Assembly (NCBI GenBank): GCA_017983955.1
Contig: JAGOAJ010000003.1
Coordinates: 1-64,000, forward strand
Direction: 5' to 3'
DNA: 64,000 nucleotides
From: Burkholderiaceae bacterium
Lineage (GTDB): Bacteria > Pseudomonadota > Gammaproteobacteria > Burkholderiales > Burkholderiaceae_B
This document shows, piece by piece, positions 19,136 to 28,343 of this stretch. The notes under the pieces were generated by a model that saw only the letters and a list, made by a program, of their open reading frames with translations, did no database searches and was not told where the DNA came from. Numbering within the stretch: position 1 is the first letter of the stretch; each line of letters begins with the position of its first letter. The position numbers and the translations under genes are program-made.

Positions 19136-19931
19136 GATCAGGACCTACCTAGTGCTAGCGGTGGTGGCGCTGGGTGGCTATAGCCTCTATTCGTGGGCGC
19201 TTAGCCGACCTGCGGCGCTGCCCGACAAACTGGTGGTCGGCATCGATTATGTGGCACCGGCCTTTGTAGGCGGCGCTAAAGTCAGGACCGCGGACGTCAT
19301 AGATACTGAGGTCGTAGATGCTTTAGCCGTCAAGCTGGGCGTTCCTGTTGAAATGACGCTGGTACATAGTCGGGATGATCAGGAAACGCTGGGCAGCGAC
19401 AGTGCGAACCTAAGCTTGGGGATGGTAGATATGGATGCCGCTGCGGAGCCTGGCATGCTTAGTATTCCCTTGGGGTATGTGGCAAGGCCCATGGTGATTA
19501 TGCGTACTGATACCGATATCTTGCAGTGGCAGCAGTTGTTGGGACGCACCGTGTGTGTGTCCCAGAACAGCCATTATGTGGGCTGGATGGATAGCCACTA
19601 TGGCGCTATTGAACGCGTGTACCCGGCGCCTGCTGATGCCTTGCTGGCCTTGCGCACGGGCGAGTGCGACGCGGCGGTGCATGATGATGTCTTGCTGAAC
19701 GAATTGCTGCGTTTACCTGAGTGGAAGAAATTTTCCGCTCATCTAGTCGCAGAGGTCCCACGCCAGTTACGCTGGTTGGTCGCAGCAGACCAGACTGAAC
19801 TGGCGGCGCGTCTACAGCAGTCCGTCAGCACATGGCAAAAGCAGGCCTTATGGCCTGCTTTGAACCAGCGTAGAGCGCGTGATATAGCTTTCGAGGTGTA
19901 TCTGGATCAGGTGGTTACTGATTGCCACTGA
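19128..19931 (+). CDS. Membrane-anchored binding-protein-like protein (SBP_bac_3 fold)
   Basis: The 267-aa product has an N-terminal hydrophobic segment (TYLVLAVVALGGYSLYSWAL) without a good cleavage site, so it is probably tethered in the inner membrane facing the periplasm. The rest looks like a class II periplasmic binding protein (LVVGIDYVAPAFVGG, EVVDALAVKLGVPVEM, DALLALRTGECDAAVHDD). It overlaps the permease gene by eight bases, so it belongs to the same importer operon. A second, anchored binding protein is unusual for this importer type; it could be an extra receptor or a regulator. Its 3' end overlaps the convergent serine acetyltransferase gene by 17 bases. Confidence 0.75.
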   Translation: MSKIRTYLVLAVVALGGYSLYSWALSRPAALPDKLVVGIDYVAPAFVGGAKVRTADVIDTEVVDALAVKLGVPVEMTLVHSRDDQETLGSDSANLSLGMVDMDAAAEPGMLSIPLGYVARPMVIMRTDTDILQWQQLLGRTVCVSQNSHYVGWMDSHYGAIERVYPAPADALLALRTGECDAAVHDDVLLNELLRLPEWKKFSAHLVAEVPRQLRWLVAADQTELAARLQQSVSTWQKQALWPALNQRRARDIAFEVYLDQVVTDCH

Positions 19932-20847
19932 CGACGGCGGGATCGCAGCTTTGCATACCCAGTGAGTCGGCTTGGGTGACATGTCCACCCGCAGGTACGT
20001 CGTTAATCAACCAGACATTACCGCCTATGGTGCAGCCTTGGCCCAGGGTGACCCGACCCAATATAGTAGCGCCCGCGTAAATGACTACGTCATTTTCAAC
20101 AATGGGGTGACGCGGCAGATCTTTTTTAATTTTGCCGTTTTTGTCCGTGGGGAAACGCTTGGCGCCCAGTGTGACAGCCTGGTAGATGCGTACACGTTCG
20201 CCAATAATTGACGTTTCACCTATAACAACACCCGTGCCGTGATCAATGAAGAAGCTGGCACCAATTTGCGCGCCTGGGTGTATGTCTATGCCGGTGTACG
20301 AGTGGGCCAGCTCTGATGACATGCGGGCCAGCAGCAATAGATTATGGCGATAGAAATGATGCGCAATGCGGTGATGTATCATCGCCAGCACACCGGGATA
20401 GCACAGTAGAACTTCGTCCACGCTACGCGCTGCCGGATCGCCGTTATAGGCAGCTAGAACATCGGTATCCAGCAAGCGGCGTATTTCGGGTAGGGCGTCG
20501 GCGAAGGCCTGCACGGCGGCGATGGATTTTTCTTCTATTTCCTGATCGGTCAGATTCAACGGGCGCGAATGACAATGCATTTCCAGTCGCACCTGATGCA
20601 ATAGGGCATGCAAGGTGGAGTCCAGCGTATGCCCTATGTAGAAATCTTCGCTTTCCTGACGCAGGTCCAGTGGACCCAAGCGCATAGGAAATAATATCCC
20701 CTTGAGGTTGTCCAGGATTTCGGCCAGGGCGTCGGGTGAAGGGAACTCGCGTCCGCCAGTATCCAAGCTGCGTTGTTGCGCCTGACGCCACTTCAGGCGT
20801 TCGGCATGCAGGGATTGCACTATGGATTGGATATCAAACACGGCCAT
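19915..20847 (-). CDS. Serine O-acetyltransferase (EpsC/CysE-like)
   Basis: This 310-aa enzyme makes O-acetyl-L-serine for cysteine synthesis. It has an N-terminal helical region and a C-terminal left-handed beta-helix of hexapeptide repeats (IHPGAQIGASFFIDHGTGVVIGET cut as IDIHPGAQIGA and IDHGTGVVIGET), with the catalytic His in DHGTG. It resembles the longer betaproteobacterial EpsC-type enzyme. ATG 20847 (MAVFDIQSIVQSL) is chosen over the upstream frame extension. It sits tail-to-tail with an importer that may bring in sulfur compounds; that link is only a guess. Confidence 0.9.
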   Translation of the reverse strand: MAVFDIQSIVQSLHAERLKWRQAQQRSLDTGGREFPSPDALAEILDNLKGILFPMRLGPLDLRQESEDFYIGHTLDSTLHALLHQVRLEMHCHSRPLNLTDQEIEEKSIAAVQAFADALPEIRRLLDTDVLAAYNGDPAARSVDEVLLCYPGVLAMIHHRIAHHFYRHNLLLLARMSSELAHSYTGIDIHPGAQIGASFFIDHGTGVVIGETSIIGERVRIYQAVTLGAKRFPTDKNGKIKKDLPRHPIVENDVVIYAGATILGRVTLGQGCTIGGNVWLINDVPAGGHVTQADSLGMQSCDPAVVSGNQ

Positions 20848-20962
20848 ACGTTGAACTCTCGCTAATGAAGACAGTAATGATACCAAGCTATTTTTACAGC
20901 GTCAGTAACGATGATGAGTTGGACGCGTTACCATACTTGCTTGTTGTTCGGCTTTGCTTGTC

Positions 20963-21871
20963 ATGAATCAAAAACTTACCCCTGCTACCATCTTATTGCT
21001 GATAGTCCCACCGCTACTTTGGGCAGGCAATGCCGTGGTCGGACGCCTGCTTAGCGAGATGATTCCGCCCATCACACTGAACTTCCTGCGCTGGACTATT
21101 GCATTACTGATACTGCTGCCTCTGGGCCGTTCTATATTTCGTCCAGGCAGCGGCTTATTAAGGTACTGGCGGCGTTCTGCCACGCTGGGGCTGTTGGGAA
21201 TAGGCCTATATAACACGCTGCAATATATGGCGCTACATACATCTACGCCGCTGAACGTGACCTTGGTAGCCGCCAGCATGCCGGTATGGATGCTGGTTAC
21301 CGGCCGGATGTTCTTCAATTCCCCGATCAAGGGTTATCAGATGCTGGGTGGCATCGTATCCATTATTGGTGTTTTGGTGGTGCTTAGTCATGGCGACTGG
21401 CACCAATTGCTGGAACTACGCTTGGTCATTGGCGATGTGTTCATGTTAATAGCCACTGCAGTTTGGTCTTTTTACAGCTGGATGCTGACCCAGGAAGGCG
21501 ACGGCCCGGAAATACGTCGGACCTGGGCCACGTTTCTGTTAGCACAGGTGGTCTATGGCGTAGTCTGGTCCAGCGTGTTTGCCACCAGCGAGTGGGCTCT
21601 GATTGATGCGCATATACAGTGGGGTTGGCCATTGATACTAGGCTTGCTGTATGTGGCGGTGGGGCCAGCGATAGTGGCATTTCGCTGTTGGAGCGCCGGG
21701 GTGCAGCGCGTAGGCCCGGCGATTGCCGGCTTCTTCAATAATTTGACACCGCTGTTTGCCGCCCTGATGTCATTAGCCTTTTTGGGTGAATCGCCGCAGC
21801 TTTATCATGCGGCAGCCTTTGCCTGCATCGTTGGCGGCATCATACTGTCGGCCCGACAAACTCAACCATGA
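20963..21871 (+). CDS. EamA/DMT-family transporter
   Basis: This 302-aa inner-membrane protein has ten hydrophobic segments in two homologous EamA halves (WAGNAVVGRLLSEMIPPITL, then GVQRVGPAIAGFFNNLTP). Such proteins export or import small metabolites or amino acids. ATG 20963 is preferred to a TTG 9 bases upstream. Its stop overlaps the next EamA gene by four bases, so the two form an operon. The substrate is unknown. Confidence 0.9.
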   Translation: MNQKLTPATILLLIVPPLLWAGNAVVGRLLSEMIPPITLNFLRWTIALLILLPLGRSIFRPGSGLLRYWRRSATLGLLGIGLYNTLQYMALHTSTPLNVTLVAASMPVWMLVTGRMFFNSPIKGYQMLGGIVSIIGVLVVLSHGDWHQLLELRLVIGDVFMLIATAVWSFYSWMLTQEGDGPEIRRTWATFLLAQVVYGVVWSSVFATSEWALIDAHIQWGWPLILGLLYVAVGPAIVAFRCWSAGVQRVGPAIAGFFNNLTPLFAALMSLAFLGESPQLYHAAAFACIVGGIILSARQTQP

Positions 21872-22827
21872 ACCACATAACTAGGTCTGCATCCCGTGGG
21901 CGTCCTGGCTTGTTGGCCTATGGCGCTTTGGCGCTTAGCATGTCGCTGGTGGGCTCGTATGTGGCCTTGACCAAACCGTTGGTGGCGGTGCTACCGGTTT
22001 TCCTGTTGGCCTGGCTGCGTTTTGGCATAGGCGGGTTGGCCATGTTGCGCTGGATCAGAAAGCCAGCGGACGAAGGTGTGCTGTCCCGGCGCACGCGGTT
22101 CTTGATCTTTCTGGAATCCTTTCTGGGAAATTTCCTGTTCACCCTGTGCATGATAACGGGCGTCAGTATGACGACAGCCGTGTCTGCTGGGGTGATTATG
22201 TCTGCCATACCAGCGGTGGTCGCCGTCCTTAGTTGGATATTTCTAAAGGAACGCATAGGAGCCAGAGTGTGGTTGGCCATTGCCTGTTGCGCGATGGGCA
22301 TAGGGCTGTTGGCATGGGCTAAATCACCTGGGGCTGGTGTGCAAGGGGTGGAGTTGACGGATGGACTGAACGCCAGCAAGGTCTGGCTGGGCAATCTATT
22401 GGTGTTTGGCGCCGTGCTGTGTGAAGCTGCTTATGCGGTGATAGGAAAAAAGCTCACGGCGGTGCTTAGTCCAAAACGCATCAGCGCCATCATTAATCTG
22501 TGGGGATTAGTCCTGATGACACCGTTTGGACTTTACGCAGCCCTACGCTTTGACTTTACCGCCGTGCCCTGGTCCATGTGGCTGCTATTGCTGTTTTACG
22601 GCTTGGCAGCCAGTGTCTGGACTGTCTGGTTGTGGATGACGGGTTTGAAGACCGTGCAAGCGTCCAGAGCAGGCATGTTTACGGTAATGTTGCCGATTAG
22701 CGCGGCTCTGGTGGGCGTGCTGGTGCTGGGCGAAACCCTGGACGGTTTGCAGTTGTTGGCCTTCGCCATCGCCTTGACGGGCTTGTTGCTGGCAACCGCG
22801 CCAGGCAAGAACAAGCCCCGCAGATAG
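21868..22827 (+). CDS. EamA/DMT-family transporter (second of pair)
   Basis: This 319-aa protein again has about ten transmembrane helices and two EamA domains (SLVGSYVALTKPLVAVLPVF and ASRAGMFTVMLPISAALVG). It is only distantly similar to its partner gene, so it is not a recent tandem copy. ATGA overlap with the first indicates coupled translation. Whether the two work as a heterodimer or separately is not visible. It converges on recJ with three bases between stops. Confidence 0.9.
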   Translation: MNHITRSASRGRPGLLAYGALALSMSLVGSYVALTKPLVAVLPVFLLAWLRFGIGGLAMLRWIRKPADEGVLSRRTRFLIFLESFLGNFLFTLCMITGVSMTTAVSAGVIMSAIPAVVAVLSWIFLKERIGARVWLAIACCAMGIGLLAWAKSPGAGVQGVELTDGLNASKVWLGNLLVFGAVLCEAAYAVIGKKLTAVLSPKRISAIINLWGLVLMTPFGLYAALRFDFTAVPWSMWLLLLFYGLAASVWTVWLWMTGLKTVQASRAGMFTVMLPISAALVGVLVLGETLDGLQLLAFAIALTGLLLATAPGKNKPRR

Positions 22828-22830
22828 ATA

Positions 22831-24543
22831 TCAAGCCTGGGCTGCGCAGGCGTATTCCACAATCAACTGAGCCGATACAGTACCGTTCCAGACGTTTTGA
22901 TCCAGCCTATAAGCCATATCCACGAATTCGGGCAACAGATCGGCGTGGTTAAACCAGATCGCGTCAAAACGCTGGTGATCGCGCTGTACATTCAATTTCA
23001 GGTGTTTCCCTTTTAGTAGACGCTGCTGTAGTACCTGAAAACGGTCACGGAAGATGGGCGCTGGAAAGCCCGCACCCCATACTTGTTGTTGCAGCAGGCC
23101 AGCCACATCGGCATTGGCATAGCCCGCTTCCAACGACCCATCGGTTTCTATCAATGGGTCAAAACTGGCGTGGCCGCTAAGCTCTTGGACAGCTTCATCA
23201 AAGCCTTTGACAAAAATATCGTAGGCCTGCTCACGCAACGTCAGCCCGGCCGCCATCGCATGGCCGCCAAATTTCAGGATGATGCCAGGATAGCGTTTGG
23301 AAATCAGGTCTAGAACGTCGCGTAGGTGGACATCGGGAATAGAGCGACCAGAACCGCGTAATTCACCAGGGTCTGCAGGAGCAAACGCCAGGGTGGGGCG
23401 CCAGTAGGTGTCTTTTAGCCGTGAAGCAACCAAGCCCACCACGCCTTGATGCCAGTCGGGTTGATAGACACAGACGCTGGCTTTACCGACGGGTTGGCAA
23501 CTGGCAACGGCAGTCAATGCTTCTTCGCGCATAGTGTTTTCTATCACGCGTCTATCCTGATTGATCTCGTCCAGCTGCCTGGCCAGTGTCAATGCCACAC
23601 TGTCGTCATCAGCCATCAGGCAATTAATACCTATGCTCATGTCAGACAGGCGGCCAGCAGCATTGATGCGCGGACCCAGGGCGAAGCCCAGGTCCATGCC
23701 GCTGGCGTTGCGTGGTTCACGGCCGGCAACGGCAAACAGGGCGCGTAAACCGGGTTGCATGCGGCCTGAACGCATCCGTTGCAACCCCTGGGTTACTAGC
23801 AATCGATTGTTGGCATCCAGCTTGACCACGTCGGCTACCGTGCCCAAGGCCACCAGGTCGGCCAAATGATCCAGGCGGGGCCCGCCGTTTTGCGGGTAGA
23901 CGCCACGCTGACGCAGTTCGGCGCGTAGTGCCAGCATCAGATAAAAAATGACCCCTACACCCGCCAAGTTTTTGGACGGAAAACCGCAACCCGCTTGATT
24001 GGGATTGACTATGGCCAAGGCGTCGGGCAGGGTGTCGCCTGGTAGGTGATGGTCGGTAATGATGACCTGTATCCCTAATAGGCTGGCTGCTGCAACGCCA
24101 TCCACGCTGGCGATGCCGTTGTCCACGGTAATCAGGATATCGGGCTTGCCCGCCGGATGAATGGCAGCCAGTTCGACCACTGCGGGTGATAGGCCATAGC
24201 CGGTTTCCACGCGGTCTGGCACGATAAAGTCCACGCTAGCACCCATGCTGCGCAGGGCGCGCAGCCCCACAGCGCAGGCGGTGGCACCATCGCAGTCATA
24301 GTCGGCAACAATCAGCAAACGTTGATTGGCGGCAATGGCGTCAGCCAGCAAGCTAGCTGCAAGCTGCACCTGAGTCAGTTGGACGGGCGGTATCATGGCC
24401 GACCATTCCAGCCGGGTTTCATCCGCATGGGTCACGCCACGCGCCGCCCACAGCCGGGACAGCAGAGGGTGTATGCCAGCAGCCTCCAGGGTTTTCGTGG
24501 TGTTGAAGTCGGTATGTCGGTTACTTAGTTTTGGGGTGACCAC
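22831..24543 (-). CDS. recJ: Single-strand DNA 5'-3' exonuclease RecJ
   Basis: This 570-aa nuclease works in recombination and mismatch repair. DHH-domain metal motifs are visible: VADYDCDGATAC, VTVDNGIAS and ITDHHLPGD, followed by the DHHA1 C-terminal region with GGHAMAAGL. GTG 24543 is chosen as start because GGAGG lies five bases before it and the product then begins VVTPKLSNR, the usual N-terminus; the longer open frame from 24588 would reach 64 bases into the upstream gene. Even with the GTG start, recJ overlaps the end of the RpfE-like gene by 19 bases, indicating coupling. Confidence 0.94.
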   Translation of the reverse strand: MVTPKLSNRHTDFNTTKTLEAAGIHPLLSRLWAARGVTHADETRLEWSAMIPPVQLTQVQLAASLLADAIAANQRLLIVADYDCDGATACAVGLRALRSMGASVDFIVPDRVETGYGLSPAVVELAAIHPAGKPDILITVDNGIASVDGVAAASLLGIQVIITDHHLPGDTLPDALAIVNPNQAGCGFPSKNLAGVGVIFYLMLALRAELRQRGVYPQNGGPRLDHLADLVALGTVADVVKLDANNRLLVTQGLQRMRSGRMQPGLRALFAVAGREPRNASGMDLGFALGPRINAAGRLSDMSIGINCLMADDDSVALTLARQLDEINQDRRVIENTMREEALTAVASCQPVGKASVCVYQPDWHQGVVGLVASRLKDTYWRPTLAFAPADPGELRGSGRSIPDVHLRDVLDLISKRYPGIILKFGGHAMAAGLTLREQAYDIFVKGFDEAVQELSGHASFDPLIETDGSLEAGYANADVAGLLQQQVWGAGFPAPIFRDRFQVLQQRLLKGKHLKLNVQRDHQRFDAIWFNHADLLPEFVDMAYRLDQNVWNGTVSAQLIVEYACAAQA

Positions 24544-25460
24544 CAGGTCCTCCAGGTATTGCGTAAACCAGGCAAACGACGTGTCCATCGTGCCCAGGGA
24601 TTCGGTGTGATCGTGACGTAGCGGTCGGCGCCGGTCAAAATCAGAGTAGGGGGGGTGTCTGCCAGCGGCAGAAAAACACGAGCTTCAAGTTCAGCCAAGG
24701 CGGCCAGCCAGCCACCCCAGTCGCGGCTGGTATGCCAGCTAAGCAGATCTTCGTGAACCTGGGCAGCAGCGATTGGGTTTTTATTTCTCAACTGGCTGGT
24801 GTTCGCACCGCCAAACAGCCACAGGCCGTTGATAGGCATCTGGCCTAATTCAGCGCGCGCCTGGTTAATCGGGTCCTGAAACCACTGCATTTGCAATTCA
24901 TTGCCCAGTTTACGCCAGGGCCTGCCCGCCATGTCCTGACGCCACCAGTCATTGACTGACGTAATGCTGACCAGTGCCGGGCTTGCGCAGTGTGGCTGCC
25001 AATCGGGGGGCAGTTCTATGCGCCAGTGGCCGGTATCTGCGGGGTGCAGCGTAAAGCTGGTATCTTCAAACAGACTGGATGCGGATTCAAATAACGCTAC
25101 ACTCTGTTCTGGCGTGATATTCAGCGTGTGGCCCGGTAGCAGTACAGCGCCATCGCGCGACGGCGCAATATGCACTAGCTCAGCTAGCCATATGGGCTGA
25201 TCAGGGCTAATGTCGCCGCAATAGCGTAAAGGCCCCAGACCAGCGCTTAGGGTTTGGCCGCTGACCGGTGTGAAGCCGCTGGCGTCCAACTGCCAGTGTT
25301 CGTAGGGCGTGCAGGCGCTTATGGCAGGGTCGGCAGATACACTGCGGGCACGGCCACATTCCAGCCAGCGCAGCAGGGTAGGCGCGCTGGTTTGTAGGTA
25401 AGAAGTCAGTTCGCGTGCCTCGCGAGGATCGGGTAAGGCACCAGGTAGTACGATTTGCAT
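24525..25460 (-). CDS. RpfE-like conserved protein upstream of recJ
   Basis: The 311-aa cytoplasmic protein resembles the conserved 'RpfE-type' protein that lies directly before recJ in Xanthomonas and many betaproteobacteria; some annotations call it phosphoglycerate-mutase related. Visible features are MQIVLPGALPDPREAREL at the N-terminus, INGLWLFGGANTSQLRN in the middle and a C-terminus ending WWSPQN. No catalytic motif was recognised. It overlaps recJ and shares its promoter. Family by memory and context, so moderate certainty; function is unknown. Confidence 0.7.
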   Translation of the reverse strand: MQIVLPGALPDPREARELTSYLQTSAPTLLRWLECGRARSVSADPAISACTPYEHWQLDASGFTPVSGQTLSAGLGPLRYCGDISPDQPIWLAELVHIAPSRDGAVLLPGHTLNITPEQSVALFESASSLFEDTSFTLHPADTGHWRIELPPDWQPHCASPALVSITSVNDWWRQDMAGRPWRKLGNELQMQWFQDPINQARAELGQMPINGLWLFGGANTSQLRNKNPIAAAQVHEDLLSWHTSRDWGGWLAALAELEARVFLPLADTPPTLILTGADRYVTITPNPWARWTRRLPGLRNTWRTWWSPQN

Positions 25461-25500
25461 ACTAGGATTGTAGTGTTAATGAAATACGGTGACGTCAATA

Positions 25501-26772
25501 ATGTCTTATGAATTCTGGATAGGGGCGCGTTATGCTGGTTTGGCGCGCGCCAAACGTGGCGGCAGCCGGGGGGATCGCTTCGTTTCCTTTATCGCCGCCA
25601 GCTCTATGGCTGGGATTGCGCTAGGGGTGGCTGCCCTGATCGTCGTGCTGTCTGTGATGAATGGTTTTCAGACCCAGGTCCGCGATCGCATGTTGTCGGT
25701 GCTGCCTCATATAGAACTTTATATGCCGCGCATGGCCGCCGATCAGGCACTGGAACAATGGCGGCCTATTGCCGAGGCTGCCCTGAAAAATCCTGAAGTG
25801 CGGGGCGCTGCCCCCTTTGTGGCGGCTCAAGGCATGCTGGTGCGCGGCCAAGCCTTAAGTGGCGTACAAATTCGCGGTATAGACCCTGAGCTTGAAAGCC
25901 ACGTATCGGACATTGCAGGGCAAATGCTGGAAGGCAACCTCAATGCGTTGAAGCCGGGCAGTTTTTCCATCGTGCTAGGTAACCAGATCGCGATGGCCCT
26001 GGGTGTCGCTCCTGGTGACACAGTGCTGGTATTGGCCCCACAGGGATCGGTATCGCCCGCCGGGTTTACACCACGCATGCGGCAGTTTACGGTCACTGGT
26101 TTGTTTTCTTCGGGCTATTACGAATATGACGCCAGTCTGGCGTTTGTGAATTATCAGGATGCGGCCAAAGTATTCAGGGACAGCGGCGCCAGCGGCGTCA
26201 GGCTAAGAATCGCCGATATGCAGCGAGCGCCCCAGGTGGCGGACGCCTTGCAGGCATCTTTGCCGTCCTTTGTACGTGCCCAAGACTGGACGCAAAACAA
26301 CCGCACCTGGTTTGCTGCCGTGCAAACAGAAAAGCGCATGATGTTTTTGATACTGGCTTTGATCGTGGCGGTGGCTGCATTTAACCTGTTGTCGTCCCTG
26401 GTCATGGCGGTTAAAGACAAGCGTTCAGACATTGCTATTTTGCGCACCCTGGGCGCCAGTCCTGGCGAAATCGCCCGCATATTCCTGGTGCAAGGCTCGC
26501 TGATAGGTGTGGTGGGGACCTTGTTAGGTGTAGGGTTTGGCATGCTGGTCGCCTACAACATTGATGTCATCGTACCGTTTATTGAAGGCTTATTCGGCGT
26601 GCAGTTTCTGCCCCAGCAAATCTACTTCATCAGCAACATGCCATCCAACCCGCACCTGTCCGATATCGCGATAGTGGCGGCCACGTCCTTGGTGCTGTCT
26701 TTGTTAGCCACCTTGTATCCCAGCTGGCGCGCGTCCAGCCTGCAACCCGCACAGGTATTGCGCCATGACTGA
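25501..26772 (+). CDS. lolC: Lipoprotein-releasing ABC transporter permease LolC/LolE
   Basis: This 423-aa inner-membrane protein begins MSYEFWIGARYAGLARAKR, the family start; an earlier GTG at 25489 would add four residues. It has one N-terminal transmembrane helix (about 28-48), a large periplasmic domain and three C-terminal helices of the FtsX fold (FNLLSSLVMAVKDKRSDIAILRTLGAS). It extracts mature lipoproteins from the inner membrane for LolA. It overlaps lolD by eight bases. One LolC/E-type subunit only, as in many betaproteobacteria (sometimes called LolF). Confidence 0.93.
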   Translation: MSYEFWIGARYAGLARAKRGGSRGDRFVSFIAASSMAGIALGVAALIVVLSVMNGFQTQVRDRMLSVLPHIELYMPRMAADQALEQWRPIAEAALKNPEVRGAAPFVAAQGMLVRGQALSGVQIRGIDPELESHVSDIAGQMLEGNLNALKPGSFSIVLGNQIAMALGVAPGDTVLVLAPQGSVSPAGFTPRMRQFTVTGLFSSGYYEYDASLAFVNYQDAAKVFRDSGASGVRLRIADMQRAPQVADALQASLPSFVRAQDWTQNNRTWFAAVQTEKRMMFLILALIVAVAAFNLLSSLVMAVKDKRSDIAILRTLGASPGEIARIFLVQGSLIGVVGTLLGVGFGMLVAYNIDVIVPFIEGLFGVQFLPQQIYFISNMPSNPHLSDIAIVAATSLVLSLLATLYPSWRASSLQPAQVLRHD

Positions 26773-27472
26773 TACTACGATAGTTACACCCGCCCTAAGC
26801 GCCAGCCATTTGGTCAAAACTTACCAGGAAGGCAGCAATGTCATCGAAGTGTTGCGCGATGTCAGCCTGGAAGTACATCAGGGCGAAATGGTCGCCATCG
26901 TCGGCGCTTCGGGCTCGGGCAAAAGCACTTTGTTGCATACCTTGGGCTTGTTGGATAGGCCCTTGTCCGGCTCGGTTTACGTCAATGGCGTATGCGCCGA
27001 CAATTTATCCGAGTCCCAGCGCAGCCAGCTACGAAATCGTTCCCTGGGCTTTGTTTACCAGTTTCACCATTTGCTGTCAGAATTTTCCGCCCTGGACAAT
27101 GTTGCGATGCCGCTGATAGTACGACGTGAAAAGCGCGATTACGCCCGTCAACAGGCTCAGGTGGTTCTAGAACAAGTGGGCCTGGGCAAGCGTATCGATC
27201 ATTATCCTGGGCAGCTATCCGGTGGCGAACGCCAGCGCGTAGCCCTGGCGCGAGCCTTGGTGACGCGGCCAGCCTGCGTGCTGGCGGACGAACCCACAGG
27301 CAACCTGGATCGACATACAGCCAGCAGCATGTTTGACCTATTGGTGCGCATGAACCAGGATTTTGGCACTGCCTTTGCCATCGTTACCCACGATAGCGAG
27401 CTGGCGGCACTAGCGCACCGACAATTGGCCATGCACGAAGGGCAGTTGGTGGAGTCCGTACACGCCAGTTAA
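26765..27472 (+). CDS. lolD: Lipoprotein-releasing ABC transporter ATPase LolD
   Basis: This 235-aa ATPase has Walker A GASGSGKST, the LolD-type sequence GLLDRPLSGSVYVNG, Q loop VYQFHHLLSEFSALDNVAMP, signature LSGGERQRVALARALV and Walker B VLADEPTGNLD with VTHDSELA. It drives lipoprotein release together with LolC. The overlap with lolC indicates coupled translation. tatD follows after eight bases. Confidence 0.95.
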   Translation: MTDTTIVTPALSASHLVKTYQEGSNVIEVLRDVSLEVHQGEMVAIVGASGSGKSTLLHTLGLLDRPLSGSVYVNGVCADNLSESQRSQLRNRSLGFVYQFHHLLSEFSALDNVAMPLIVRREKRDYARQQAQVVLEQVGLGKRIDHYPGQLSGGERQRVALARALVTRPACVLADEPTGNLDRHTASSMFDLLVRMNQDFGTAFAIVTHDSELAALAHRQLAMHEGQLVESVHAS

Positions 27473-27480
27473 GGACAGCC

Positions 27481-28317
27481 ATGTTGATAGATACACACTG
27501 CCATCTGGACGCCTTGGAATTTGACGCGGACCGCGATGACGTCATACGGCGGGCGCAGGCACTGGGCGTGGCTGCCATCATCATCCCGGCGGTCAGCATA
27601 GCCAACCTGGACACAGTTCGCGATCTTGCGCATTCCTTTCCTGGCGGACGTTATGCCCTGGGCATACATCCCATTTGCGTTCCGGCGGCCCAGGAGTCGC
27701 ATCTGGCGGACCTGGAATCCGCTATACAGGCCGCCTTATCTGACTCCAGACTAGTCGCCATCGGTGAAATTGGCCTGGATTACTTTATCCCAGAACTGGC
27801 GCGGCCTGCCATGCGCCAAAAGCAAGAGCTGTTCTACACCGCGCAACTGGACTTGGCCCAGCGCTACGGCTTGCCTGTGATCATCCATGTGCGACGTTCT
27901 CACGACATCTTGCTTAAGCATTTACGCCGCCGCCCGCACATAGGCGGCATAGCCCACGCCTTTAACGGCAGCGCCCAGCAGGCGCAACAGTTCATAGATC
28001 TGGGGTTTGCCTTGGGCTTTGGCGGGGCGATGACGTTTGATCGCGCGTTACAGATACGGCGTCTTGCCCAGTCGCTGGACTTGGATCATCTTGTTCTGGA
28101 GACCGACGCCCCGGATATACCGCCCGCCTGGCTGGGCTTAACGGAGCAGGGCGATCGGGATAAGTTGGCTGGCAGGCGGCGCAATGAACCGGCTGAAGTA
28201 GCAAGGATGGCTGAGGTTTTGGCTGATTTGCGCGGTATTACGCGGGAACAGGTGCTGGAGGCTACCTGGCGTAATGCGCTACGCGTGTTGCCGCGATTGG
28301 GGACCTTGGTTGATTGA
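27481..28317 (+). CDS. tatD: TatD-family metal-dependent hydrolase
   Basis: This 278-aa TIM-barrel protein carries the metal ligands of TatD DNases: DTHCHLD at the N-terminus, Glu in IGEIGLDY, His in PVIIHVRRS and IAHAFNGS, and Asp in LETDAPDIPP. Such enzymes are 3'-5' exonucleases linked to DNA repair or turnover. From memory, lolC-lolD-tatD is followed by comEC in relatives; here comEC is 25 kb away. It converges on the LacI-family gene. Confidence 0.93.
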   Translation: MLIDTHCHLDALEFDADRDDVIRRAQALGVAAIIIPAVSIANLDTVRDLAHSFPGGRYALGIHPICVPAAQESHLADLESAIQAALSDSRLVAIGEIGLDYFIPELARPAMRQKQELFYTAQLDLAQRYGLPVIIHVRRSHDILLKHLRRRPHIGGIAHAFNGSAQQAQQFIDLGFALGFGGAMTFDRALQIRRLAQSLDLDHLVLETDAPDIPPAWLGLTEQGDRDKLAGRRRNEPAEVARMAEVLADLRGITREQVLEATWRNALRVLPRLGTLVD

Positions 28318-28343
28318 TTAACTGGGTTATGGCGATCTGTATG

